Assembly (NCBI RefSeq): GCF_000090795.2
Contig: NW_003546300.1
Location: 163,041 to 189,950 of the forward strand
Direction of reading: 5' to 3'
From: Amphimedon queenslandica
Lineage: Eukaryota; Porifera; Demospongiae; Haplosclerida; Niphatidae
Length of the DNA: 26,910 nt
The position numbers were made by a program, and so were the translations under genes. Shown here piece by piece: positions 10,739 through 20,255 of the stretch (position 1 is its first letter; each line of letters opens with the position of its first letter). The notes beneath the pieces were generated by a model. That model was not told the DNA's origin. It was given only the letters and a program-made list of their open reading frames with translations, and ran no database searches.

Positions 10739-11372
10739 GTGACTGGTATAATTGATGATAGTGAACCTAGTAGTAAGAATGCCAAGGTGTCAGTAAGTCA
10801 TGTACAAAGTACAAGTAACATTACCATTAGTAGCAATAAACGTAACAGTACTGATTTACAAAAGTCTAACTGCCCTAAGAAGAGTAAAGTATATGATGAT
10901 AATGCTTTAAATAAGCCTTGCCCCCAAAAAAGAAAAGTTGATATGGACAGTAGTACTGACAACACTGCTTTGGTATTGCCTCGCTCAAAAAAAGATAATA
11001 AATTAATTGTTTCAATTAATTTTAAAGACCTAAAAACCAAATTTAATGTCAAAGATTGATAGTTGTAGTAGTCTCATTGTATCTATAAAACTCTCAAACA
11101 TTAAATGTAAACCAAAAGATGATAAAACCCAGTGTGTTGTAAAAAATGACCATTGTAGTAATAGTCTGATTGTATCTATAAAACTCTCAAGCATTAAATT
11201 AAAGACAAGTAATCCAAAAAAAGATGTCATCTTTACTAATAAAGAGCCTCCCAACCCAGATATTGTGAGAAGGAGACAATGGGATTATGTTTATTACCCT
11301 GGTAATGAAGAATATCAAAGAAGTTGGTGTGAGATTTTAAATCTCAAATATATCACAGCTGCTAGAATCTAA
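10739..11372 (+). pseudogene. Linker between helicase and OTU-like domain, with three LIVSI repeats (left copy)
   Basis: A Lys/Ser-rich, probably disordered stretch (GIIDDSEPSSKNAKVS, then KNR/KKSK-type basic runs that could act as nuclear signals) leads to three related units: NKLIVSINFKDLKTKF, SSLIVSIKLSNIKCK and NSLIVSIKLSSIKLK. The frame 10739-11059 ends by a 2-base deletion relative to the right-arm copy (AAAGATTGATAG against AAAGATGATGATAG). The next frame, 11046-11372, carries units two and three and a conserved-looking end, RRRQWDYVYYPGNEEYQRSW. The same three units occur in the right arm, so they predate the arm duplication. Confidence 0.65.
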
Positions 11373-11848
11373 ACTGGTAGTCCAACAAAACTATTGTCAG
11401 ATGAAAGAGTTCCTAACTGTACTCTTGTTGTCCTCGTGATGGGAACAGTTTATTTTATGCCCTTTCAATCTCATAACTGGGTCAATTTCTTAGCATTACC
11501 AATTATGTAAAGCAGTTGTTAGTAATATGCCAAGCTTTGAAGAATTGTTAAATAGCACATTAAGTGGAACCAGATATTGAAGCATATCTGATTACATAAA
11601 TAAGTCCAGAATGTATGGAAATTGTGTTGGCCACTCACACAGAGATTATTACACTAACTGCAATGTTAGGTATATCCATATATTCATATTCACTTACTCC
11701 TACTTTTGATGGTAGTGCAAGTTATGGAACCAAAATTTTCTATGGCATTCTTTGTGATACTAATACACCTGCTTTGTATTTGAGCATGTTTTTACTAATC
11801 ATTTCCAAGCAGTTAAGTCTATTAATATTTCTTAAGCATTGATTGATA
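11373..11848 (+). pseudogene. OTU-like protease domain of the transposase (left copy), catalytic Cys replaced by Ser
   Basis: OTU domains are cysteine proteases (deubiquitinase fold) found fused to many animal Helitron proteins. In the frame starting near 11432 the text is PRDGNSLFYALSIS; the usual nucleophile motif is DGN-C-LF, and here the codon 11447-11449 is AGT, Ser. After a shift the frame gives LITGSIS, a TAG, HYQLCKAVVSNMPSFEELLN. Then 11615-11842 reads LATHTEIITLTAMLGISIYSYS, matching the middle OTU strand and helix. The His motif NHFQAVKSI is present at about 11807-11833 in yet another frame. At least three shifts break the region. Identification rests on the order DGNxLF, ATHTEI, NHF. 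Confidence 0.65.
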
Positions 11849-12369
11849 ATGGAAGTGGGTATAGTGAATGGGAGGTCCATCATCTTAAAAACATGGCTTG
11901 TGTAATGTGACTTATATTTCACTGCATGTGCAATGTGAATGATGTGTGTGTGTGGAAACCATTGGTGCATATCCACCTGTATTGCTCAGTATCAAGGGAT
12001 CAAACTGCATTGAGGATGTGAGATTAATCAATGTATAACAGTGAATATTGATTACTTGTTGCTATAATGGACAGGGAGAGAGTGTGAAAGAGGTTTACTG
12101 TTCATTAGAGTTAAGCATTGATTCAATTTTGTGTGACTATCATTTATGTAGGACAGAGGGTTAGGAAGGGAGGAAGCTGTCATCAAACCTGGATTTTTTC
12201 CGTGGCTTGTACTATATGTTTATTACAAAAAACAGGTGCTTATGGATCTGGGCGCTGCTAAAAAATTTTGAAGGACAAGAAAAATTTTTGAGTAAAATTA
12301 AAAGTTGTTATTATACATGTAGTATTATTCAAGCAGTGATTCTGTACACATTAATGATCATCATGCATG
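11849..12369. other. 3' non-coding region of the left transposase, shared with the right arm
   Basis: No gene. The sequence around 11840-12200 reappears inverted near 23480-23840, for example the block GGTCCATCATCTTAAAAACA against its reverse complement at 23785-23803, so this tail is part of the duplicated arm. Confidence 0.55.
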
Positions 12370-12557
12370 TTAATGTTGCCATCAATGCTGTGCGCATTAC
12401 ATATTGTACATGCTTGCCAGCTGATGATGCTCATAATGCTGCCATCAATGCTGTGCGCATTATTAAGTTAATGCTTGCCGGCTGATGTTGCGCATTTGAA
12501 TGATGCTGCCATCAATGCTGTGCGCATATTAAATGCTGCCAGCTGATGTTGCGCATC
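12370..12557 (+). repeat. Tandem repeat, three units of about 63-67 bp (left arm)
   Basis: The core GCCATCAATGCTGTGCGCAT occurs at 12378-12397, 12441-12460 and 12508-12527, each followed by a variant of TGCCAGCTGATGTTGCGCAT. The spacing is 63 then 67 bp. The same array, three units, occurs inverted at about 23105-23262. The TGCGCA half-sites could form small hairpins. Confidence 0.75.
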
Positions 12558-12574
12558 TTTTATTGATGATTGTT

Positions 12575-14305
12575 GTAACGTGTGCATGTTCTCATTAACA
12601 AAAAAAATATTGTTTGCACTTTAAAAATTGTTTATGTACACAGTGTTGTTATATTAAGCAGGTCATGAAAGTATCTTAACTGAGGATAGCATTAGTAAGC
12701 AATATTATGTCTAAAATACATGCATGCACATACATGTATGATCCAATCAGAAATATTGTAGATGCTACCATTATCATTATTAGTTAGTATGTCACATTCA
12801 TACCTTTCACAGGTACTTGCTTGGCACAAGGACTACAATGCGGTGTTAAAGAGTGAGGTTGATGTGATTTATAATAATTTTGTTTACCATTACTGTTTGT
12901 GCTATTGTTATTATTAGCCTGTGAGTTTACATTGCTTACCGTTGATATGTTTCTATTACTATGCTTTACAGGTAATTACAGCTGGATATGATTTGCTGAT
13001 TCAGCAGTACTTTTGCTTGATATTGGAATGTGCAATATGATGATAGGAATTCTGTATTTTGATTGTTGTAACTAAATTAATGTATTTTTTAAATGTTATT
13101 TAATGAGCTCCTTGTCAGTAGTTGTATCATGCTGTAGGAGGTGCCAGTTTACATCTGTATAGGTTTCATATTACTGTAGTCTTAGCAATGGAATATGTAG
13201 TAAGATGGAGAGTATTGTGAGATGTCTTATGTTATACGTTTAGGTTATAATTCTAGGTGACATACTTTATATTAGTTTGATGAATATATCATTAATTATG
13301 GCCACAGTAAATACTCTTTTTACTCAATATAAATGAATGCTTGCCAATGTATCTTTTTTTGTGTGCATGGATGTTCTCATTAACAATACAATAATAATTG
13401 TTTGCAGATTGGAATGTATTCATGTGGTGTAATAATATGAATTTGCACAATGCAGGTCTCGTAAAAGAAACTTAATTCAGGATGGCATGAGTCAGCAAAT
13501 TGAACATTGTATGTCCAAATTACATGTACAGTGTATGTACATATACTTGTATGATTCAATCATAGCTTAATATGCATTGTGGAGCTATACATGTCATATA
13601 TGTATAATAAATGCATGTATGCTACAGTTAATTTGTTAGTACATGAATAATTTCACATTCATAATTTACACCGGTACATATTTTACACAAGGACTGCAGT
13701 GTGGTGTTAAAAATTGAGGTCAGACTTTGACAGAGATTTGAAAGGTGAAGGGTTATTTCTCTTTGTGAGAAGATGTATCTTATTAGTGGTTTGTAATGTA
13801 TGTTTGTGACAAACATAAGTTATATCACGCATATACATGTACATATTTAGTATAGCATATATAGCCTTTGTCTTTACATTGCTCGCTGTTGATGATGTTT
13901 CTTTCTTTGCTTTAAGGTATTTACAGCTGCAAATGATTTAATGATTCAGCAATAAGGTGTAATAATACTTTCATAGCATGGTGAATGTCTAAGGCTATTG
14001 TCTGATTTCGTTTGTGGTAACTAAATTAATTTCTAATAAATAATCATCATTGTAACACTATGTTTTCTAGTAGCTTTTTGATCAGTGGTGTTTTTACACC
14101 GGAGGAGGCGCCAGTTTTCATCTGCACAGGTTTCATATTGTCATAGTCTTAGCAATTGAATACATTGTAAGATAGAATTTTGTGAGATTCCATAGTTTTT
14201 TATTATTGTGTTATAGGATATGATCCAAGGCTATGATTCTTTTTTATGATTAATATTGATTATCTCATTAACTATGGCCACGGTATGTATTTTCTTTACT
14301 CGTTA
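12575..14305 (+). repeat. Two-copy tandem duplication, units of about 0.75 and 0.95 kb (left arm), non-coding
   Basis: Unit 1 (about 12575-13325) and unit 2 (about 13350-14305) share the same series of landmarks: GTGCATG..TTCTCATTAACA (12583/13366), ACAAGGACT.CA.TG.GGTGTTAAA (12826/13686), a TTACAGCTG block (12976/13922), GCCAGTTT.CATCTG (13143/14110), GTCTTAGCAAT (13179/14147) and TATGGCCAC (13299/14273). Both units are present in the right arm, so the tandem duplication happened before the inverted one. No gene or reading frame of note is seen; the short ORFs are chance frames. Confidence 0.7.
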
Positions 14306-14505
14306 ATATAGTTAAGTCATGTCTAGGAAGATTGAAGCTCAAGTATTGAATTGTTTTGCGTTGTTGAACAAACACACTAATTTTAAGCATTGCTTTTATA
14401 ATTTCTGTTTTTGCTTTACACTTAAAGATATTTGACTTTTATTATCAGTTTTTAATTTAAGAAATGTTAACTTTATAGATCTACATGTAAATAATTTAAT
14501 AAAAG

Positions 14506-15104
14506 TTATTGTTCATTATTGAGTTGCTGTTTCTCCTGCCCCTGCCCCTGCCTCTGGGCCTGCCTCTCAGAAGATTGTTGTACTAAAGTAAAATGGAATA
14601 CAATGGTGATAAATTGGTATCTATATAAACTGCAGATAATCACTAAAATAATCTTCCAATTTCTCTATTGACTTGGCGTAGCTGCCATATGATGAGCTGT
14701 CTCTGCCTTTGCAGAGTAGCAACATCAAGAGGAGCTCCAGCTGTACGGAGTGCTGAAGCAGCAGGGGGATGTGGCAGAGGACCTCCACCCAGCAGTGGAG
14801 GACTACCAGCCCCTTGTGGCAGACCTCCAGTCAGCAGTGGAGGACCACCAGCAACTGGTGGAAGACCACGACTCACTGGTGGCGGATCTCCAGCCAGTGG
14901 TGGAGGACCTCCATCCACTGGTGGAGGACCTCTAGCTACAGGAGGTGGCCGAGGAATTGGTGGTGGTGGTGGTGGAGCATCTGGTGGTGGTGGTCGAGCA
15001 CCTGGTGGTGGTTGTGGTGGGGGGCCTCCGGGAGGTGGTGGTGGAGGCCATCCAACTACTTGTGGTGGTGGAGGAGGAACTCCATGATGCTCATCATAAT
15101 CCAT
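14506..15104 (-). CDS. Polyproline-rich small protein, two-exon gene (left copy, first exon intact)
   Basis: Exon 1 runs from ATG 15104 to TAG 14643, 153 codons. The protein starts MDYDEHHG, then has about 110 residues of Pro/Gly repeats (PPPPPP runs and degenerate PPPVARG/GGPPPL-type units) and ends in a non-repetitive, helix-like tail, IIWQLRQVNREIGRLF. Downstream, 14506-14582 lies behind a TTTACTTTAG acceptor and encodes a Gln-rich end (QQSSERQAQRQGQGQ.. to TAA). The right arm has the same exon with its stop at the same place, so it is probably a second exon. I cannot see a matching donor in the left copy, so the product may end at TAG 14643. The gene is convergent to the transposase. Polyproline proteins of this kind often bind SH3/WW/EVH1-type or actin-regulating partners, but no function can be assigned. 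The opposite strand's Gly- and Trp-rich ORFs are shadows. Confidence 0.55.
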
Positions 15105-15530
15105 AAACTCTAAGAAAACATAGTGATAGCAAATGTAAGTTTGTAACTGAACTGACTTGCTTTTTCAAAAAAAGTTGCAAAGCAAAACAGCGGAATTTAG
15201 TTTGAGAGCTGTGAGCGGAAACTGAAAAATGAAAAATTGCAACTGAACTGAAGCTGAATGTAAACTTAAATAGTTTCAGAACAGGAAATACATCTTAGTA
15301 ATGACAATCATGATTAATTATTATGAGCTACCCTATGAAAATAATTAACATTTCAAAAATTCAAAAAATTAATGATTGTATGAACACTTTTTATAATGCG
15401 GTAGGTCTTCTTATGGTTCTTATTTCAAAATCTTTTCTTCCAGTAACGAACTGATACCTAAGACAAAAACTATAATTAGAATTAAAAAGGATTATTAATC
15501 AATAAAATTTAATAAAAAGTATGGAAACAA
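15105..15530. other. Upstream region of the left polyproline gene, shared with the right arm
   Basis: No gene. About 400 bp upstream of the ATG is matched, inverted, by 18385-18772: for example the block AGGTCTTCTTATGG..TTATTTCAAAATC near 15404-15432 against its reverse complement at about 18460-18480. It may contain the promoter and a 5' untranslated exon (TTTTCTTAG acceptor-like sequence just before the ATG), but no TATA box can be singled out. Confidence 0.5.
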
Positions 15531-16245
15531 GTAAATAAAAAAATTTCTATTAAAAAAGAAAAAGTAGGGTTGTCAAAAAATAAAAGAAACATGGGGGTTG
15601 AGTTCAACCATAATAATAATTAATTGTTCAATTTAATAATAATAAACTTTAATTAATAAAAAAATTATTTATTCATAAAAATAATACAAAAATTTCAAAC
15701 GCTACTTCACAGAAATTTATAAAGGAGTATTGTTTCTTTAAAATGACAAATTTTAATGAAACAATGATAACCAAACTGCTTTGTTCCAGCCTACACAAGA
15801 GTGGCAAGTCCAATTAAAATTCATAACAAGTATATATACATTAATATTTTTAATTTTTCATATTGTTCTGAATCACAAAATTCTACGAATGCAATAGCAA
15901 AAAAATTATCCATAATTTAGATTTTTTTATTGCGATGACAGTAATTTATTCAATCAATACTAGCTGAAAATTTTTATTTTATGTTTATCACGATAATTAA
16001 TTTACATCATAGTAATTATTAAAATTCTATTTATTTTTGTAGTCTTCCTGTTATCATTTTTTGCAGGTAGGGTTTGAAATTTTTGTATTATTTTTATAAA
16101 AAAAATTATTTTTTTATTAATTAAAGTTTATTATTATTAATTGAACAATTAATTATTCTTATGGTTGAACTCAACCCCCTTGTTTCTTTTATTTTTTGAC
16201 AACCCTACTTTTTCTTATTTAATAGAAATTTTTTTATTTATATAC
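15531..16245. mobile_element. Foldback (long inverted-repeat) element, about 0.7 kb, complete
   Basis: Left arm at about 15531-15702 and right arm at about 16068-16245 are near-perfect inverted copies of each other. Shared blocks include GTAGGGTTGTCAAAAAATAA, GGGGGTTGAGTTCAACCATA and TAATTAATTGTTCAAT. The arms are about 170 bp and the loop about 365 bp, AT-rich and non-coding. GGTTGAGTTCAACC is itself a small palindrome. A second copy lies at 17671. No transposase is encoded; it is a non-autonomous foldback/MITE-type element by structure. Confidence 0.75.
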
Positions 16246-16301
16246 TTACATATCTACATTATGGCATTTATGAAGTGAAGCACCTTACAATTCCTTGAAC
16301 T

Positions 16302-16535
16302 TTAAACAAAAACTTCAGTGGCACCATAAATCAATTGATACCAGCAAATATGGCCAATCACTTGTATTGTGTTACTAATTACATTAATTGCTTTGCCTAA
16401 AAAACCATTTCTATAATACAAATACTCACATACACTTTTGTGCCAAGTATTATTACCTACTAAGCTAACAACAGAATTACAATCATTGCCATCACCATAA
16501 CCCACTAACCAATACAAGCAGCATATTGAATGATC
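16302..16535 (-). pseudogene. Possible exon of an unrecognised protein in the central single-copy region
   Basis: A minus-strand frame from about 16535 (behind TTTTCTTAAG, a possible acceptor) to TAA at 16302 reads DHSICCLYWLVGYGDGND, then VVSLVGNNTWHKSVCEYLYY, and ends in GHICWYQLIYGATEVFV. Composition (Cys, Trp, Tyr, Gly, Asp) is unlike random translation of AT-rich DNA. No family is recognised. It is on the same strand as, and about 400 bp downstream of, the integrase-like remnant. It may be a separate fragment. Confidence 0.3.
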
Positions 16536-16936
16536 TTAAGAAAATATCCCCCACTATCATTCACCATTACAAAGAAAAGTTCAGATTCTTAAAATTAAGT
16601 TTAGTTTCTATAGAAACAGAAAGGAGTTGGTATTCATCATCACAATTATAATTAAAAACTTAATGGTTATATTTTGGAATAATTTGTTACTGTCACTAGA
16701 TAAAAGTAAAAAATAGTCCAGTTTATTTGTTCCTCAAACAGGTGAAAATCTTGCTCTTTTTCGAATCACATTAATGAAATTTTTAAAACTCACACAACAG
16801 GCATCAATGTTGAATTATCACCTAGATGCAGTTAAAAAGTAATATCTTTTTTTCCCTCAAACCTCCTTTTATCGAAAGAAGCAAATCATTAAATTAATTG
16901 TGAATATTGTTCCATCTGTCACTTGTTCAAAATATA
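16536..16936. other. Central region, non-coding
   Basis: AT-rich. I see no gene, repeat or RNA feature. It is not matched in either arm. Confidence 0.35.
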
Positions 16937-17444
16937 TTATAGAATTAACACAGACTGCGTTATAACATTTGTAAATATATCATTAAAATTTAAACGTTGC
17001 AAAAACTGTTGCTCCCTTGGATTTACTAAATCTATTATTTCTTTGAGAGGGTCAATGCCAAAGTTACGTTCTCTAGTTAGCTGCCCTTGATTCTCTTCAT
17101 TGCTTACAGCAGCAGCATCAACACATGGAACGAGAGAAGAAAGAACCTATGTTACTTGACTGTTTAATGCTAAATGATTAGGAACACCTTTTCCTACTCA
17201 TACAAAAAGAAATGGCTGTTATAAGAAGTACAATTCTTTATTGTAATAATAACATACCAGATATATAATGTGCATTCCATGATGATACAAATTTTTCTAT
17301 GCCAAAAATTAATGAAACGCATAGCAATAAATGAGACACAAACTTTGTGACATCACAAGTCATATTGATGCAACCATTCACTTTCATCCATAAAAGAACA
17401 CATTTTATTGGGTAATTAATGCTTGAGTTTACCTGAGGCCATAT
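16937..17444 (-). pseudogene. Integrase-core-type protein remnant, C-terminal part, with one 64-nt intron
   Basis: The minus strand reads IWPQVNSSINYPIKCVLLW from 17444 and continues with MTCDVTKFVSHLLLCVSLIF and KFVSSWNAHYIS to a G|GTATGT donor at 17258. An acceptor TTTCTTTTTGTATGAGTAG ends at 17194. Removing these 64 nt restores the frame to GKGVPNHLALNSQVT. A TAG (17147-17149) follows, and the same frame continues VLSSLVPCVDAAAVSNEENQ, LTRERNFGIDPLKEIIDL and on to TAA 16937. The order 'W.EVN..INYPIK', 'TKF', 'SWN.H.ISGKGVPN', 'LTRE..FGIDPL' is what I remember of the C-terminal part of animal transposon proteins annotated as 'integrase core domain'. That match is from memory. A TGA stands just upstream of IWPQ, and the catalytic DDE part is not found. 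It is a decayed fragment. Confidence 0.5.
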
Positions 17445-17670
17445 TCATTCAATTGGCAAGTTCTAAAAATTGCTTTAATTAAAGTTTAATGTAATTCAGT
17501 AATCTACTTGTGTTGAGGTTGTCTAGTAATACGGTAGTATATCAGGAGGATCATAAATTGCACGAAGATGAGCTTACAAGTCAAGTGACAAATAAAATTC
17601 TGTGCCGCAGTCTACCCGTAACAGATGCCGTAACCCAAATAAGATACATAAAAAAATTCCATCAAATAAG

Positions 17671-18315
17671 AAATGTAGGGTTGTGAAGACATAAAAGAAA
17701 CAAGGGGGTTGAGTTCAACCATAATAATAATGAAAAGTTCAGTTAATAATAAAAAATTTTAATTAATAAAAAATAGTTATTCATAAAAATAGTACGAAGA
17801 CTTTAAACCTTACTTTTATAAATTTTATGAAGGAGTATTGTTTCCTTTAAAATGACAAATTTTAATGAAAGAATGATAAGCAAAATGCTTGGTTCCAGCC
17901 TACTTAACTGTGGCTCGTCCAATTAAAATCTTATACATTAATATTTTAATTGTTAGATATTGTACTATATCACAAACATTAAAGAATGCAATAGCTAAAT
18001 AATTTAGATGCTTAATTGTCATGACAGTAATTTATTCAGTCAATACTAGCTTAACAGTTTAATTTATATTTAACAAGATAATTAATTTACATCATAGACA
18101 TGTAGTAGAGCAATCAATAGGTACAAAGGCATAATTATTATTAAAATACAAATTCTGCCTATTATCATTTTCTGCAAAGTAGAGTTTGCAACCTTTTTAC
18201 TATTTCTATGAATTATTATTTTTTATAAAAATGAAAAATTAATTTATAAAATTATTAATTATTAATGATTAATAATTATTATTGTTGTCATCATTGTTAA
18301 TAAAAATTTTAAATA
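17671..18315. mobile_element. Second copy of the foldback element, same orientation, right arm degraded
   Basis: Starts GTAGGGTTGTGAAGACATAA and contains GGGGGTTGAGTTCAACCATA, then the same loop as the first copy in the same orientation (GGAGTATTGTTTCCTTTAAA, GGTTCCAGCCTAC, TTTACATCATAG). The closing inverted arm is only weakly preserved (about 18180-18250), and a TTAATTAATGATT-rich tract replaces the terminus. The loop orientation makes the two copies direct repeats, whereas the large arms outside them are inverted. Confidence 0.6.
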
Positions 18316-18772
18316 ACTTGACATTTTCTTAAATTATTGAGTCATTAATTATATTCATAGCCTAGCTCATCATTATTTATCATTATTAATTAATTAATGA
18401 TCCTTTTTATTACTATATATAATTTTTGCGTTAGGTATCATTTCATTGCTGGAAGAAAAGGATTTTGAAATAAGACCTACCGCATTAAAAAAACAGTTGT
18501 CATACAATTATTTTTTTGAATTTTTGAATCATTAATTATATTCATAGCCCATAATATCATAATTATTAATCATTATTAAATATTACTAAGATCTGTTTCG
18601 TGTTCTAAAAATATTTAGTTTAAATTCAGCTTCAGTTGCCATTTCTCCACTCACACTCGCAGCTCTCAACTTTTGCAGTTGTTTTGCAACCTTTTTTCTC
18701 ACAAAGCAGCAAGTCAGTTCATTTAAAATCTTACATTAGGTATCATATTTTCATATTGTTTGGTAGTAGTAT
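18316..18772. other. Inner end of the right arm and upstream region of the right polyproline gene
   Basis: From about 18385 the sequence is the inverted counterpart of 15510-15105. A local direct repeat is also visible: the block TCATTAATTATATTCATAGCC occurs near 18341 and again near 18529. No gene seen. Confidence 0.45.
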
Positions 18773-19429
18773 ATGGATTATGATGAGTATCATGGACCAC
18801 CAGTAGCTGGAGGGCCTCTAACACCACAACCTCCTGGAGGCCTGCCACAACCACCACCAGCTCTACCAGTAGCTGGAGGTCAGCCACCTCCAGTAGCTGG
18901 AGATGGAGGGCTCCACCACCAATCCTCCCAAAGGCCCACCACAACCAACAGCTGTACCAGTAGCTAGAGGTCCACCACCTCTAGTAGCTGGAGATGGAGG
19001 GCCTCCACCACCACATCCCGGAGGCCCGCTATCACCACCAGCTCTACCAGTAGCTGGAGGTCTGCCACCAGTAGGTGGAGATGGAGGGCCTCCACCACCA
19101 CCTCCATTAGACCCACCACCTCCACCACCACCTCCAACACTTCTAAGAGCTGGAGGCCCGCCACCTCCAGTAGATGGAGGTTTACAGGTGCTGAAAGGCA
19201 CCGTTGCTTCCTCCTGGAGGAGCCCCTCCTACCCCAGGACTGCCAGTGCTGCAACAGTAAAGGCAGCACATAATGGCTCAGCTGAGGGCTGTGAACAGAC
19301 AAGTAGTAAGTCTTTACTATGATGTACTTAATTTTATATTTATATTCCATAATAGTATGCCAATCTACCAAGGAGAGCTTGCAGGGGCCACAGGCTGAGG
19401 TCCTGAGTGGCCTTAATCAAGAACTGTAA
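18773..19429 (+). pseudogene. Polyproline-rich small protein (right copy), frameshifted
   Basis: Counterpart of the gene at 14506-15104. It starts MDYDEYHGPPVAGG at 18773 and keeps Pro/Gly units (PPPALPVAGG, PPPLVAGDGG). A one-base loss near 18908 moves the rest to another frame (KGPPQPTAVPVARGPPP and later PPPPPPLDPPPP), and a second shift near 19190 leads to PPLLPPGGAPPTPGLPV. The helical tail survives as HIMAQLRAVNRQV after one TAA. A GTAAGT donor stands at 19306. The second exon 19356-19429, behind CCATAATAG, encodes QSTKESLQGPQAEVLSGL and ends in TAA at the same place as the left copy. The repeats differ in number and order from the left copy, as expected for slippage-prone DNA, but both ends of the protein are kept. 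Confidence 0.6.
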
Positions 19430-19890
19430 CTTTTACTAACTACATGTACTTAAAAAAATTGTCACTATAATAATTAATGGTAAAAAATATTCAAACTAAC
19501 AACTACATTAGCGTAAAGCCAGGATGAAAATGCTTTTGCAATGCCAAGTGTTTGACAAGACATGAATGCTTATTTCCTTCAGTTTTTTTCAATAATTCTA
19601 GATAAAAAATTCACATTATCATAATGCATGATTTAATAAAATTAAATTTTACCTAATAGTCATTATTATGGACATACTGAATACGTACATGAACATGCAC
19701 AGCACCGTCATTTATAATCTACAAAAGTAAATATGAAATTGAGAAATCAAACATTAAATTTTTAATACTAACTATAAATCCAAGGATATTAAAGTAAATG
19801 GAGAAAAGTAAAGAAAATACATACCATGGCCATGGCTAATCAGATAATTAATAATAATCATCAAAAAGAATTATAGCCTAAGATCATGAT
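19430..19890. other. Right-arm non-coding DNA, part of tandem-repeat unit 2
   Basis: No gene. The first bases after the stop match the left copy (TAACTTTTA then ACATGTA). The stretch 19803-19890 (AAGAAAATACATACC, GGCCATGG) is the inverted counterpart of about 14210-14300. The homology stops abruptly at about 19890, where extra sequence begins. Confidence 0.5.
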
Positions 19891-20255
19891 CTACAAGAAC
19901 ATAACAAATTAAAAAAAAACATGATTAAGAAGGATTTTAGAGCAAATTTTTAAAAAGTAATGGAAACAAGGATAAATAGGATTCCGAACAACCAACAAAA
20001 ATGCAAAATGAAAATCCTACTCGTGACACAAATTCTACTCTACATTGTACTTTCAAAGTTATTAAGTAAGAATTATGGATCACATTGCAATCATGTGTTG
20101 AGTAGAATTTGCATCACTAGTAGGATTTTCATTTTGTATTTTCGTTCGTCGTTTGGAATCCTACCTATCCTTGTTTCCATTACTTTTTAAGATTTTGCTC
20201 TAGAATCTTAATCAATCTTGTTTTTTTAAAAGTTTTTAATGTTCTTGTCTGTGTT
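19891..20255. mobile_element. Foldback palindrome, about 365 bp, second family
   Basis: Left arm about 19891-20041 and right arm about 20101-20255 are inverted copies, sharing AGTAATGGAAACAAGGATA, CAAAATGAAAATCCTACT and AATTCTACTC with scattered mismatches. The loop is only about 60 bp. The RNA or single strand would form a long hairpin. It is non-coding: the 76-codon frame at 19960-20190 is simply the translation of the hairpin. It differs from the family at 15531. Confidence 0.7.

Larger units (their letters stand above)
9215..15510 (+). repeat. Left arm of a large imperfect inverted duplication
   Basis: The content in order (helicase, LIVSI linker, OTU, 3' tail, 65-bp array, two-unit tandem duplication, polyproline gene and its upstream region) is mirrored by 26246 to 18385. 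Subtracting the MITE (184 bp) leaves about 6.1 kb. Protein divergence is visible, e.g. about 9 of 43 residues differ between NGAIG and KNxYI of the two helicases. Confidence 0.8.

Noticed and set aside
12370..12557. Short regularly spaced repeats that could be read as a CRISPR array
   Set aside because: Only three units, the spacers are related to each other, the host is eukaryotic and no cas genes are present. It is an ordinary tandem repeat.
14668..15113. Gly-rich (139 aa), Trp-rich (114 aa) and other frames on the plus strand over the polyproline gene
   Set aside because: They are antisense or shifted readings of the CCN/GGN repeat. Only the minus-strand frame has non-repetitive ends conserved in the right arm.
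18723..19371. Minus-strand Gly/Leu/Val-rich ORFs over the right polyproline gene
   Set aside because: Shadow frames of the Pro-coding strand; no conserved ends.
19960..20190. 76-codon ORF on the plus strand
   Set aside because: It is the translation of the two arms of a foldback hairpin; no conserved protein text.
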